A stretch of DNA of 47,783 bases, from assembly GCF_937123705.1 (NCBI RefSeq), contig NZ_CAKZKO010000120.1:1-47783 (forward strand), in the 5' to 3' direction. Below, piece by piece: positions 1 to 7,695 of the stretch (positions within the stretch are counted from its first letter, which is position 1; the number at the start of each line of letters is the position of its first letter). This DNA is from an uncultured Paraglaciecola sp. GTDB lineage: Bacteria > Pseudomonadota > Gammaproteobacteria > Enterobacterales > Alteromonadaceae. The translations under genes were made by a program, and so were the position numbers. The notes beneath the pieces were generated by a model. That model did no database searches. It was not told the origin of the DNA and saw only the letters and a list, made by a program, of their open reading frames with translations.

Positions 1-76
1 TGGCGTCCCCAAGGGGATTCGAACCCCTGTTACCGCCGTGAAAGGGCGGTGTCCTAGGCCTCTAGACGATGGGGAC
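1..76 (-). tRNA. tRNA-Glu (anticodon TTC)
   Basis: Read on the minus strand this is a complete 76-nt tRNA with encoded CCA. The acceptor starts GTCCCC, the anticodon loop contains TTC and the T-arm is GGGGTTCGAATCCCC. It is identical to the second tRNA-Glu at 221-296. It is the last gene of a minus-strand stable-RNA unit that begins with tRNA-Ala. Confidence 0.97.
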
Positions 77-220
77 ACAGAATATGTGTCACTAGGACAA
101 TCGATTAGTTTAACTCACATCCTGAGCTTTTAAGGTAATGGCGTATAGTACAAATAAAGACTCGAGCTTTATGTGTTACGCTATTTTCTCGGTAAAACCG
201 CCTTTAACTAAAAAGTTAAA

Positions 221-296
221 TGGCGTCCCCAAGGGGATTCGAACCCCTGTTACCGCCGTGAAAGGGCGGTGTCCTAGGCCTCTAGACGATGGGGAC
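221..296 (-). tRNA. tRNA-Glu (anticodon TTC), second identical copy
   Basis: A 76-nt minus-strand tRNA identical to the copy at 1-76, with encoded CCA and anticodon TTC. A 144-nt spacer separates the two. Both lie downstream of gltX, so the charging enzyme and two of its substrates are neighbours. Confidence 0.97.
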
Positions 297-448
297 AAAA
301 ATCTTGTTGCAAAGCAAGCTTTGCAGATTTTTGTAGGCAAGATGAGCTCGCGAATCGCGCGACCTTATTTTTGATGCTTTACAAAAACCAAAATTCTTAT
401 CTATCTTTTCATCTACTGGCCTAGGTGGTAGTAGAGAATCCTTGATAT

Positions 449-524
449 TGGTGGAGCCAGGCGGGATCGAACCGCCGACCTCTTGCGTGCCACGCAAGCG
501 CTCTCCCAGCTGAGCTATGGCCCC
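449..524 (-). tRNA. tRNA-Ala (anticodon GGC)
   Basis: A minus-strand 76-nt tRNA beginning GGGGCCATAGCTCAGC and ending with CCACCA. The anticodon stem-loop is CTTGC-GTGGCAC-GCAAG, which puts GGC in the anticodon. It is the first tRNA after the strong promoter at 576-604 and probably heads a tRNA-Ala/Glu/Glu transcript. Confidence 0.97.
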
Positions 525-575
525 TAACTTATCTCGTTTGAAGTAAGTAGGTGTCATTCCTTGACAGCGGGGCGC

Positions 576-604
576 ATTCTAGGCATCTGCCCTTTTTATG
601 TCAA
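576..604 (-). promoter_or_regulatory. strong sigma-70 promoter of the tRNA-Ala/Glu unit
   Basis: On the minus strand a perfect -35 TTGACA (599-604) is followed after 17 bp by -10 TAGAAT (576-581). A GC-rich discriminator GCGCCCC follows, as is typical of stringently controlled stable-RNA promoters. It lies just past the gltX stop and points into tRNA-Ala, so the tRNAs need not depend on gltX read-through. Confidence 0.8.
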
Positions 605-612
605 CGATTTTT

Positions 613-2022
613 TTAAGAATTTTCTCTGTTTGCTATATATTCCAGCGCTTTGTTTATACGTTGTTCAATTTGTACAGGTTTTAGTAAATTTAAAGTTAGA
701 TCTAACGAGGGTGAATTACCCGCACCTGTCACCGCAACACGTAAAGGCATCCCCACTTTTCCCATACCAATGTTTAGTTCTTCAGCTGTTTGATTTATAG
801 CATGATGAATCGATTCAACATTCCACTCGGTCAAGGCAGATAATTTGCCTTGTACAACTAACAAGGCCTCTTTTGCAACGGGGCGTAAATGCTTTTTAGC
901 GGCTTTTTCATCGAACCCATCATAGTCTTGATAAAAATATCCACTGATTTGGGCCATTTCTTTTAAAGTTTTAACACGGTCTGCTTGCACACTGATCACA
1001 TCTTCCAGTGCTGGACCTTGGCTTACATCTATGCCTTGCTGCATAAAGTGCCATTTAGCGTGTTCTGCTACGTCTTTAGCTGGTAGTGCCTTCATATAAT
1101 GTTGATTTAACCAGATAAGCTTATCGGTATTAAACGCCGAAGCCGATTGACCTATGGCATCCAAAGAAAACAACTCAATCATTTCATCAACTGAAAATAC
1201 TTCCTGATCGCCATGAGACCAGCCAAGGCGCACCAAATAATTCAATAGCGCTTGAGGTAAATAACCCTCATCCCTAAATTCCATCACTCCAACCGCATTA
1301 GTGCGTTTTGAAAGCTTCTTACCATCGTCGCCCAAAATCATAGACACATGGGCATACTCAGGAATAGGCGCGCCTAATGCCTGCAAGATATTGATTTGCC
1401 TTGGTGTGTTATTAATATGATCTTCACCGCGTACTACATGGCTAATGCCCATATCCCAATCGTCCACCACCACACAAAAATTATAAGTAGGCGCACCATC
1501 AGAGCGGCGAATAATCAAATCGTCTAATTCGCTATTAGCAATTTCAATATCGCCGCGAATATGATCCTTAATTACCACGCTGCCTTCTAACGGAGTTTTA
1601 AAGCGAATAGCAAAAGGTTGATCCGTTGGATGATCGGTGCGGTCGCGCCACGTACCAGGATAACGTGGTTTTTCACCCTTAGCTTTTTGTTCTTCACGGA
1701 TAGCATCCAACTCTGCAGCAGGCATAAAACACTTATAAGCTTTACCTTCAGCTAACAATTGGTCAATCAGTTGATTATAACGGTCAAATCGCTGAGTCTG
1801 GTAAAAAGGCCCTTCATCCCAATCTAGGCCTAACCACTGCATGCCTTCGAGGATCGCATCAATAGCCGCCTGGGTAGAGCGCTCAATATCTGTATCTTCG
1901 ATACGCAATACAAACTTTCCCCCTTTGCTTTTGGCATACAACCAAGAATAAAGAGCGGTACGCGCCCCACCAACGTGAAGATAACCAGTAGGACTAGGAG
2001 CAAAACGAGTAACTGTTGTCAT
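613..2022 (-). CDS. gltX: glutamate--tRNA ligase
   Basis: Glutamyl-tRNA synthetase charges tRNA-Glu with glutamate in the cytoplasm. The 469-residue product has the usual class-I length. The N-terminus carries the HIGH-type motif in [16 protein letters not shown] (about residues 10-25), and GKKLSKR is the KMSKS loop that binds ATP. The catalytic-core signature RIEDTD is also present, and the C-terminal half is the anticodon-binding helical domain. It lies upstream of tRNA-Ala and two tRNA-Glu genes on the same strand and back to back with tRNA-Val, a layout like that around gltX in enterobacteria. The start is the ATG at 2022, directly before [12 protein letters not shown] as expected. Identity is not in doubt. 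Confidence 0.98.
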   Translation of the reverse strand: MTTVTRFAPSPTGYLHVGGARTALYSWLYAKSKGGKFVLRIEDTDIERSTQAAIDAILEGMQWLGLDWDEGPFYQTQRFDRYNQLIDQLLAEGKAYKCFMPAAELDAIREEQKAKGEKPRYPGTWRDRTDHPTDQPFAIRFKTPLEGSVVIKDHIRGDIEIANSELDDLIIRRSDGAPTYNFCVVVDDWDMGISHVVRGEDHINNTPRQINILQALGAPIPEYAHVSMILGDDGKKLSKRTNAVGVMEFRDEGYLPQALLNYLVRLGWSHGDQEVFSVDEMIELFSLDAIGQSASAFNTDKLIWLNQHYMKALPAKDVAEHAKWHFMQQGIDVSQGPALEDVISVQADRVKTLKEMAQISGYFYQDYDGFDEKAAKKHLRPVAKEALLVVQGKLSALTEWNVESIHHAINQTAEELNIGMGKVGMPLRVAVTGAGNSPSLDLTLNLLKPVQIEQRINKALEYIANRENS

Positions 2023-2208
2023 GTATATAAAAACCTGTTCTAAAAATTGGCAGCATTTTAACAGCCAATCGCAACAATTTATATCGTCAAAGGGTGAGTT
2101 TAAATAAAAGATTCAAAGGACATCGATGCAATTTTTCCCCATAAAAAACTAAAAGAACAGAATTCAGCGCACTTTTTATTCGATTAAACAGTATTTTTAA
2201 AATAGATG

Positions 2209-2236
2209 TTGACAGTCAAAAGTCCAACCCTATAAT
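2209..2236 (+). promoter_or_regulatory. strong sigma-70 promoter of the tRNA-Val unit
   Basis: Perfect -35 TTGACA at 2209-2214, a 16-bp spacer, perfect -10 TATAAT at 2231-2236, then a GC-rich discriminator GCGCCC. It points at the decayed tRNA copy (2279-2352) and the intact tRNA-Val (2373-2448), so both are probably transcribed. Confidence 0.8.
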
Positions 2237-2278
2237 AGCGCCCTCTTATCAGCCAACGGCAAATAAGAAGAACAAGTA

Positions 2279-2352
2279 GATTACTTAGCTCAGTTATAAA
2301 AACAGAGCATCGCCCTTATAAGGCGGAGGTCACTGGTTAACATCAGTATAAA
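2279..2352 (+). pseudogene. decayed tRNA-Val copy
   Basis: This segment parallels the adjacent tRNA-Val. It shares TAGCTCAGTT (D-arm), GAGCATCGCCCTTA (anticodon stem) and GGTCACTGGTT (variable loop and T-stem). The D-loop carries an insertion, the loop reads CTTATAA so the anticodon would be TAT instead of TAC, the T-loop has lost TTCAA, one T-stem base is missing, and neither the acceptor stem nor CCA is conserved. It sits directly behind the strong promoter, where a first tandem tRNA would be expected. Confidence 0.75.
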
Positions 2353-2372
2353 TAAAGTGACTATCAAAATAT

Positions 2373-2448
2373 GGACGCTTAGCTCAGTTGGGAGAGCATC
2401 GCCCTTACAAGGCGAGGGTCACTGGTTCAAGTCCAGTAGCGTCCACCA
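2373..2448 (+). tRNA. tRNA-Val (anticodon TAC)
   Basis: A complete 76-nt tRNA. The acceptor GGACGCT pairs with AGCGTCC, the anticodon arm is TCGCC-CTTACAA-GGCGA, the T-arm is ACTGG-TTCAAGT-CCAGT, and CCA is encoded. Its 3' end borders the repeat-bearing gene-free region at 2449-2927, consistent with use as an attachment site. Confidence 0.97.
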
Positions 2449-2927
2449 TCTTATATATCAAGCACTTACCTCAGAATTTTCTGTTCAAATATCGAACAAT
2501 TTTAGCCCGTGGGACCCCAGTGAGTCATTTGTGGGCCGCCAATGGGACTTTTGTGGGACATTTGTGGGTCAATAAGTGTTTACTCATCCTCTACAGACTT
2601 TGTGTTTACTGGGCTGAAGGCCGATACCACTGAGCCAAAAGGAAAACGAGGAACAATACTCAAAAACCTAAATTGTACAAAATAGTATTTAGCTTATTTT
2701 CTTGCTCTAACATTATCATTAAGTTAAAAGAAAAACTCAGTTGGTTGGGAAAGACACTCTTCAGAGATTGAGCCATCAATATCATTTTGTAGCGGATAAG
2801 ATTGTATGCCAGTTAAACACCCCACAATTCCTGATGCATTAGCTCAGGCAGATTACTTCTAAGTGTAAAGCGACTCTAGTTCTAGAAATTTATTAGAGGG
2901 GTCTATATTGCATGTCTAATTATTGGA
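2449..2927. other. gene-free stretch between tRNA-Val and the pipecolate operon
   Basis: I see no credible coding region here. It holds the TTTGTGGGNC repeats and otherwise AT-rich sequence with short open stretches only (for example an 18-codon frame at 2806-2862). It may be the scar of an integrated element at tRNA-Val. No duplicated tRNA 3' end was found by eye. Confidence 0.5.
2528..2570 (+). repeat. tandem TTTGTGGGNC repeats, integrase-arm-like
   Basis: The 10-mer TTTGTGGG(C/A/T)C occurs at 2528-2537, 2550-2559 and 2561-2570, and a fourth partial copy GTGGGACC lies at 2509-2516. Short direct repeats of this kind just past a tRNA 3' end resemble the arm-type binding sites of tyrosine integrases. 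No integrase gene is present here, so the interpretation is inference. Confidence 0.4.
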
Positions 2928-4214
2928 CTAACTAATGATTCTGAGACATTGTCCCGTGTGGTATAGGGTTAAACCTAGCTCAGTAAGTGCTGACTTTAGA
3001 TTTGAACCGGAGACTTTTGACTCTTCTAATGTTTTGAATGGTAATGGAATACAAGCCCTATCCCCGGTTTGAATATAGTCGGCAAAGCACTTACCCATAA
3101 GAGTTCCAGTTGTGATACCACGGCCATTATATGCAGTCGCGGTCAGTATACCTTCCTCAGGCTCCAACACCCGAAAGATATGATTTTGTGTAAAACCAAA
3201 TTTACCAAACCATTCATACTGCCAATTAAACTTGGGTAGATAAGGGTAGTAACTTTTTTGTATATTGTTTGCCCACAACTGATAAAACCCTTTCGGTTTA
3301 TATGCACTGCCGCCCACAGTTCCTAGTAAGAGACGGCCATCCTTATCACGGCGAAAGCTAGATAGCGCTATACGCGTGTCCCATGCCCCTGTTTTGTATG
3401 GCAAAATACGGTCCGCCATTTCTCCTCTAAGTGATTCAGATGCTATCTGATAATAAGAGACTAAATAGAATGTTTTTGTAGCTTCTGTCCATTCACCTTT
3501 TGTGTATGCATTAGTGGCAATAATCACCCGTTCAGCTTTTACATTTGCATTCGGAGTTCTAACGTACCAATTACCAACCGATTTTTCTAATGAGTTAACT
3601 GTTGAATTTTCATGAATTGTCACACCCAACTTAACAGCTACTTCAGCCAGGCCATTGACATATGCAAGTGGGTTTATCGTGCCTGCACGGTGGTCAAGTA
3701 ACGCCTTATTAATACTCTTGGTTCCGCAATACTCATGACAACGGCTTCCCGTTAATACCTCAACATTTGCCCCGCGGCGAATCAACTGTTGATATCTGGT
3801 ATCTACATCGGCTTCGCCTTTAGCATTATGTGCCATATGGATATTACCTGACTGCGTCGCTTGTGCTTCAATGCCGTACTTTTTAATCAAATCAAACACG
3901 AGGCGTGGTGCATTTCCAAGTGCCTCAGTTAACCGTTCTCCTTCCATTGCGCCAAGGGTTATTCTCATATCATCAGGTTGGGCCCAAGTACCAGCATTTA
4001 CGAGGCCTACACTCTTCCCAGAAGCACCACCGCCGATAGTTTGACTTTCTAATAGGATAACTTTGAACCCTTTTTCAGCCAAGTGTATGGCTGCCGATAG
4101 TCCTGTGTAGCCGGCGCCAATAATACAAACGCTGGTCTGAGCATCGCTACTCAGCTCATCATAGTGATGAATTTGGGGGGTAGAAACGTTCCATAAGCAT
4201 TTCTCTTGCAACAT
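2928..4214 (-). CDS. amaA: FAD-dependent oxidoreductase, probable L-pipecolate oxidase (AmaA-like)
   Basis: A 428-residue DAO-family flavoenzyme. The N-terminal Rossmann motif is IIGAGYTGLSAAIHLAEKG (from about residue 31), the distal E of the ADP-binding fold is in VILLES, and the C-terminal FAD motif is TAYNGRGITTG. N-terminal ECxWN-like and C-terminal LYHTGQCLRI features resemble, from memory, Pseudomonas putida AmaA (L-pipecolate to piperideine-6-carboxylate). The ALDH7 gene two positions upstream in the same direction strengthens this, since amaA and amaB neighbour each other in pseudomonads. The ATG at 4214 follows AGGAG by 6 nt, and the gene lies 20 bp after the transporter gene, so they are probably co-transcribed. 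The alternative is another OrdL/PuuB-type amine oxidase. Confidence 0.7.
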   Translation of the reverse strand: MLQEKCLWNVSTPQIHHYDELSSDAQTSVCIIGAGYTGLSAAIHLAEKGFKVILLESQTIGGGASGKSVGLVNAGTWAQPDDMRITLGAMEGERLTEALGNAPRLVFDLIKKYGIEAQATQSGNIHMAHNAKGEADVDTRYQQLIRRGANVEVLTGSRCHEYCGTKSINKALLDHRAGTINPLAYVNGLAEVAVKLGVTIHENSTVNSLEKSVGNWYVRTPNANVKAERVIIATNAYTKGEWTEATKTFYLVSYYQIASESLRGEMADRILPYKTGAWDTRIALSSFRRDKDGRLLLGTVGGSAYKPKGFYQLWANNIQKSYYPYLPKFNWQYEWFGKFGFTQNHIFRVLEPEEGILTATAYNGRGITTGTLMGKCFADYIQTGDRACIPLPFKTLEESKVSGSNLKSALTELGLTLYHTGQCLRIIS

Positions 4215-4234
4215 CTCATACTCCTGCGCTTTGA

Positions 4235-5680
4235 TTATTTTTTAGCAGGAATTGTTGCGGTATTCGAATCTACTGATGGATCTTCACGTGGTGAAAACTT
4301 CCCAAGAATAGCCCATAGCAAACCGTACAAAGGCGAAAGCCAACAGGCAAACGCAAAAGGTGCATACGCTAATGTTGCTATTCCAAGTGTCGCTGCGACA
4401 AAGCTACCACCCATGTTCCATGGAATAAGTGGAGACAAAAGCGAACCACTGTCTTCTATGCTGCGAGTCAACAATGTGCGCTTATAACCCATTTCTTTAT
4501 ATTTATCTTTTAATAAACGACCGGGAAGCACTAATGTTGTGTATACATCTCCGATTATAGTACCTACACCAATAACACTAGTATATGTAGTTAAAACTAG
4601 GCTTAAACGTGATTTAACGAGTTTATTTATTTTTACCATAATGGCATTTAGAGTGCCGTAATGTTCAAGTGAACCGATGAAGGCTAAGGCAAATATGGTT
4701 AAGGTGACTACCCACGTCATCGACATCACCCCCCCTTTTGACAACAGTTGGTCAACGACATCAAAACCAGTGTCACTTTTAAAACCATTTTGTAAAACGT
4801 TGAAAATGTCACTAACCCCAACGCCTTGCATAAAAAAAGCGACCAAAGAGGCCACGACTACACCACATAGTACAGTTGGAATGGCTGGTACTTTCATGAC
4901 TGCGGCACTTACAACTACAAAGGCAGGTAAAAGGGTGATTAGACTCAGGTTGTAGTTATCCATTAATGCCGCTTTCAAAACACTAATTGAAGACATATCA
5001 ATACTATCGTTACCATAATCCAAACCAATCCAAGCGTAGATAGCGAGTGCTGTAATCATAGCGGGAATTGTCGTCGGTAACATTCCTCTAATATGCTCCC
5101 AAAGGTCCACCCCAGCCGCGGCTGGCGTCAGATTAGTAGAATCAGACAAAGGTGACATTTTGTCACCAAAAAAAGCGCCAGAAACAATTGCACCACCAGT
5201 AAGATAAGGAGGAATACCTAGGCCAACACCTATGCCCATCATAGCAAGGCCTACTGTACCTACTGTGCCCCAAGAAGTTCCTGTAGCAACAGAAATAATG
5301 GAGCAAATAATACAGAGTGAGAATAGAAATAAGGACGGTGAAAAGATACTAAGACCATAATAGAGTATAGTTGGAACTGTACCTGCAATTATCCAAGAGC
5401 CGATTAGCATCCCAACACTCATTAGGATGATCATAGCTGGTAAGCCTATCTTGACGACCTTTAAAAAACTAGCTTCCATACCTTCCCAATCTCGCCCTCT
5501 TAGCTTCATAAATAAGCCAGTGATTAGGATACCGCAAGCTAAAGGAATATGGGGTGTGAAATCTTTAAATACAAAAAACTGAACCATCAAAATCATGGCC
5601 GTTAGAACTAGAGGAGCTATATCAAGTAAAAATCTAGGGGAGTCATCGTTAACAGGATTGTGAAGTTTGTCGTCCATCAT
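4235..5680 (-). CDS. NhaC-family Na+/H+ antiporter-like transporter
   Basis: A 481-residue polytopic membrane protein with about 11 hydrophobic segments. The NhaC family is recognised by SVATGTSWGTVGTVGLAMMG and the conserved FFGDKMSPLSDSTNLTPAAAGVD segment. NhaC members exchange Na+ and H+, and some act as organic-acid or amino-acid antiporters. Sandwiched between an AmaA-like oxidase and an AmaB-like dehydrogenase, it more likely carries pipecolate, lysine or a product across the inner membrane than serves general pH homeostasis; this is inference from context. Two ATGs in a row (5680 and 5677) follow an AGGTAGGTG ribosome site. The 242-bp gap to the upstream dehydrogenase contains a long hairpin. 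Confidence 0.8.
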   Translation of the reverse strand: MMDDKLHNPVNDDSPRFLLDIAPLVLTAMILMVQFFVFKDFTPHIPLACGILITGLFMKLRGRDWEGMEASFLKVVKIGLPAMIILMSVGMLIGSWIIAGTVPTILYYGLSIFSPSLFLFSLCIICSIISVATGTSWGTVGTVGLAMMGIGVGLGIPPYLTGGAIVSGAFFGDKMSPLSDSTNLTPAAAGVDLWEHIRGMLPTTIPAMITALAIYAWIGLDYGNDSIDMSSISVLKAALMDNYNLSLITLLPAFVVVSAAVMKVPAIPTVLCGVVVASLVAFFMQGVGVSDIFNVLQNGFKSDTGFDVVDQLLSKGGVMSMTWVVTLTIFALAFIGSLEHYGTLNAIMVKINKLVKSRLSLVLTTYTSVIGVGTIIGDVYTTLVLPGRLLKDKYKEMGYKRTLLTRSIEDSGSLLSPLIPWNMGGSFVAATLGIATLAYAPFAFACWLSPLYGLLWAILGKFSPREDPSVDSNTATIPAKK

Positions 5681-5849
5681 AATACACCTACCTTATTTAG
5701 TAGTAACTAACAGCCGTAGCAGCCCATCCTTGGTTGCTTGCAATTAGTAATTTTGCAATGAAACTTAAATAATATCAAGCGCTTGCGCCAAATTGCAGTT
5801 ATCAATATTCAACTGATTGTTTACTCACTGATGGACTACAATTCTGCGC

Positions 5850-5889
5850 TTCGGGTGTAAAGCATAAACAAACATGCTTTACACCCGAA
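5850..5889. terminator. 16-bp perfect hairpin between ALDH7 and NhaC genes
   Basis: Arms 5850-5865 (begins TTCGGGTGTAAAGCAT) and 5874-5889 are perfectly complementary around an 8-nt AAACAAAC loop. No U-tract follows on either strand. It may terminate or attenuate transcription, or protect the dehydrogenase mRNA end, and so lower expression of the downstream transporter and oxidase. Confidence 0.6.
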
Positions 5890-5922
5890 AAGTGATTGTA
5901 TTTCATAGTAAGTGAAAAACTA

Positions 5923-7413
5923 TCATCCAAAGTTAATCCCTTGAGCGAGCGGTAGTTCCGTTGAATAGTTGACAGTATTAGTCTGACGACGCATATAATT
6001 TTTCCATGCATCCGATCCTGACTCGCGACCGCCCCCCGTCTCCTTCTCGCCTCCAAATGCTCCACCAATTTCAGCACCACTTGTACCAATATTGACATTC
6101 GCAATTCCACAATCACTTCCTCGATCACTTAAAAAGATCTCTGCTTCACGTAAATCGTTAGTGAATACACAAGATGATAATCCTTGTGAAACATCATTTT
6201 GCATAGCAAGTGCGTCATTAAAGTTTTTATAAGTCATAACGTATAAGATAGGTGCAAACGTTTCATTCCTTACAACGTCATTTTGTTCGTCAAACTCTAC
6301 AATAGCAGGCTTCACATAATAGGCATTAGGGTACTTGTCCATCAATACACGTTCGCCACCTGTGACTTTTCCTCCTAAGTCTTTCGCTTTTTCTAAAGCC
6401 AACTGCATGTTATTAAAACTGTCATTATCAATGAGTGGCCCAACTAAGTTACCTTCTAATGGGTGTCCAATACTGACTGTTTCATAGGCGGATTTTACGC
6501 GTGACAGAATATCTTCTTTAATAGATTCATGAACAAATAAACGGCGTAGCGTGGTACAACGTTGACCTGCCGTGCCTACCGCGGAGAACAAAACACCTCG
6601 GATAGCAAGATCTAAATCTGCGCTCGGTGTCAAAATCATAGCATTGTTACCACCCAATTCGAGTAGACATTTGCCAAAACGCTCTGCCACTTTAGGTCCT
6701 ACAATTTTACCCATGCGCGTGCTACCTGTTGCACTGATCAAGGCGACATCTTTGTTTTCAACTAAAGCATTACCGATATCTGTTTTACCTAATAATACTT
6801 GTGACAAATATTCAGGTGCTTCACCGAATCTTGCTAGTGCTTTTTCAAACAGCGCCTGACAAGCTAGTGCTACTAGAGGGGTTTTTTCTGATGGCTTCCA
6901 GATCACAGGATTCCCGCAGATGATGGCAAGAGCAGAGTTCCAAGCCCACACAGCAACCGGAAAATTAAATGCCGAAATGACTCCTATTACGCCCAGAGGG
7001 TGCCATGTCTCGCGCATATGATGACCTGGGCGCTCTGAAGCAATAGTCAATCCGTATAACTGGCGAGAAACACCGACAGCAAACTCACAGATATCGATCA
7101 TCTCTTGGACTTCACCTAGACCTTCTTCTTTAATCTTACCTGCCTCTAATGATACTAAGGCACCTAAGTTTTCTTTGTGTTCACGCAGCGTTTCACCAAG
7201 CAGACGAATTAACTCGCCACGCTTAGGTGCGGGAACTGTACGCCAAGCTTGAAATGCAGCTTTGGCATTTCCTACTTTATTTTCGATGGAATCAATACTG
7301 TCTAATGAAACCTTTCCAATGAGCGAGCCATTAATAGGTGATTGAACAATAAAATCTCCATTTTGATATTGTTCTTCTCTCACGCCCATTGCAGACATGT
7401 ATTTCTTAATCAT
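5923..7413 (-). CDS. amaB: ALDH7-family aldehyde dehydrogenase (2-aminoadipate semialdehyde / piperideine-6-carboxylate dehydrogenase)
   Basis: A 496-residue NAD-dependent dehydrogenase of the antiquitin (ALDH7) family, which oxidises 2-aminoadipate 6-semialdehyde to 2-aminoadipate in lysine and pipecolate catabolism. ALDH7 hallmarks are VSLEAGKI, the general-base segment LLELGGNN (Glu about 252), catalytic Cys in GTAGQRCTT (about 286), and the C-terminal EIGGAFGGEKETGGGRESGSDAWK segment ending in YMRRQTNTVNYS and LPLAQGI. Spacing and wording follow human ALDH7A1 closely. The ATG at 7413 follows AAAGGA. It is the first gene of a likely operon with the NhaC-type transporter and AmaA-like oxidase. 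Confidence 0.92.
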   Translation of the reverse strand: MIKKYMSAMGVREEQYQNGDFIVQSPINGSLIGKVSLDSIDSIENKVGNAKAAFQAWRTVPAPKRGELIRLLGETLREHKENLGALVSLEAGKIKEEGLGEVQEMIDICEFAVGVSRQLYGLTIASERPGHHMRETWHPLGVIGVISAFNFPVAVWAWNSALAIICGNPVIWKPSEKTPLVALACQALFEKALARFGEAPEYLSQVLLGKTDIGNALVENKDVALISATGSTRMGKIVGPKVAERFGKCLLELGGNNAMILTPSADLDLAIRGVLFSAVGTAGQRCTTLRRLFVHESIKEDILSRVKSAYETVSIGHPLEGNLVGPLIDNDSFNNMQLALEKAKDLGGKVTGGERVLMDKYPNAYYVKPAIVEFDEQNDVVRNETFAPILYVMTYKNFNDALAMQNDVSQGLSSCVFTNDLREAEIFLSDRGSDCGIANVNIGTSGAEIGGAFGGEKETGGGRESGSDAWKNYMRRQTNTVNYSTELPLAQGINFG

Positions 7414-7621
7414 AATGTTTCCTTTAAATATTGGGGTATTGGGTCATTGATAGGCTTACTAAGTTATTTTGCATGCATGATAGCTGCAAGTTATTAGAAC
7501 TATTGCAGTCACTTCATTTAGAAATGAAAGGTCTAATATTTTGGCCATGGTTTTATATCAAGTAAATTTTTTAATTTCTAATGGATTGTAAAAGTAATGC
7601 TCTAGAACTCACACGTGTCCT

Positions 7622-7658
7622 AAAAAAAGGAGCGCCCGAATATAAAAAGCGCTCCTTT
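7622..7658 (-). terminator. intrinsic terminator of the TonB-receptor gene
   Basis: On the minus strand a 10-bp perfect stem (AAAGGAGCGC with GCGCTCCTTT, arms 7649-7658 and 7626-7635) is followed directly by a run of seven T (7622-7628). It lies 38 bp after the receptor stop and insulates the receptor from the ALDH7 operon promoter region (7414-7620). Confidence 0.88.
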
Positions 7659-7695
7659 GCCAGGAAATTTTAACTAAACTCTAAAAAAATAGACT

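Noticed and set aside
1..296. Two identical 76-bp segments considered as a mobile direct repeat or CRISPR-like pair
   Set aside because: They are complete, identical tRNA-Glu genes; the spacer is unique. No CRISPR array was seen anywhere in the window.
138..374. Plus-strand reading frame of 78 codons
   Set aside because: It runs through a tRNA-Glu gene in the antisense direction and has no ribosome site or recognisable protein features.
2357..2633. Two overlapping plus-strand frames of 72 and 81 codons
   Set aside because: Both translate the tRNA-Val gene and the adjoining repeats, an artefact often seen over tRNA genes.
2806..2862. Short frame beginning MPVKHPTIPDALAQADYF
   Set aside because: Only 18 codons, no ribosome site and no recognised family; too weak to call a remnant integrase or gene.
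4235..5680. Considered as a plain Na+/H+ antiporter named nhaC
   Set aside because: The family is clear but the catabolic context argues for a metabolite substrate, so no gene symbol was assigned.
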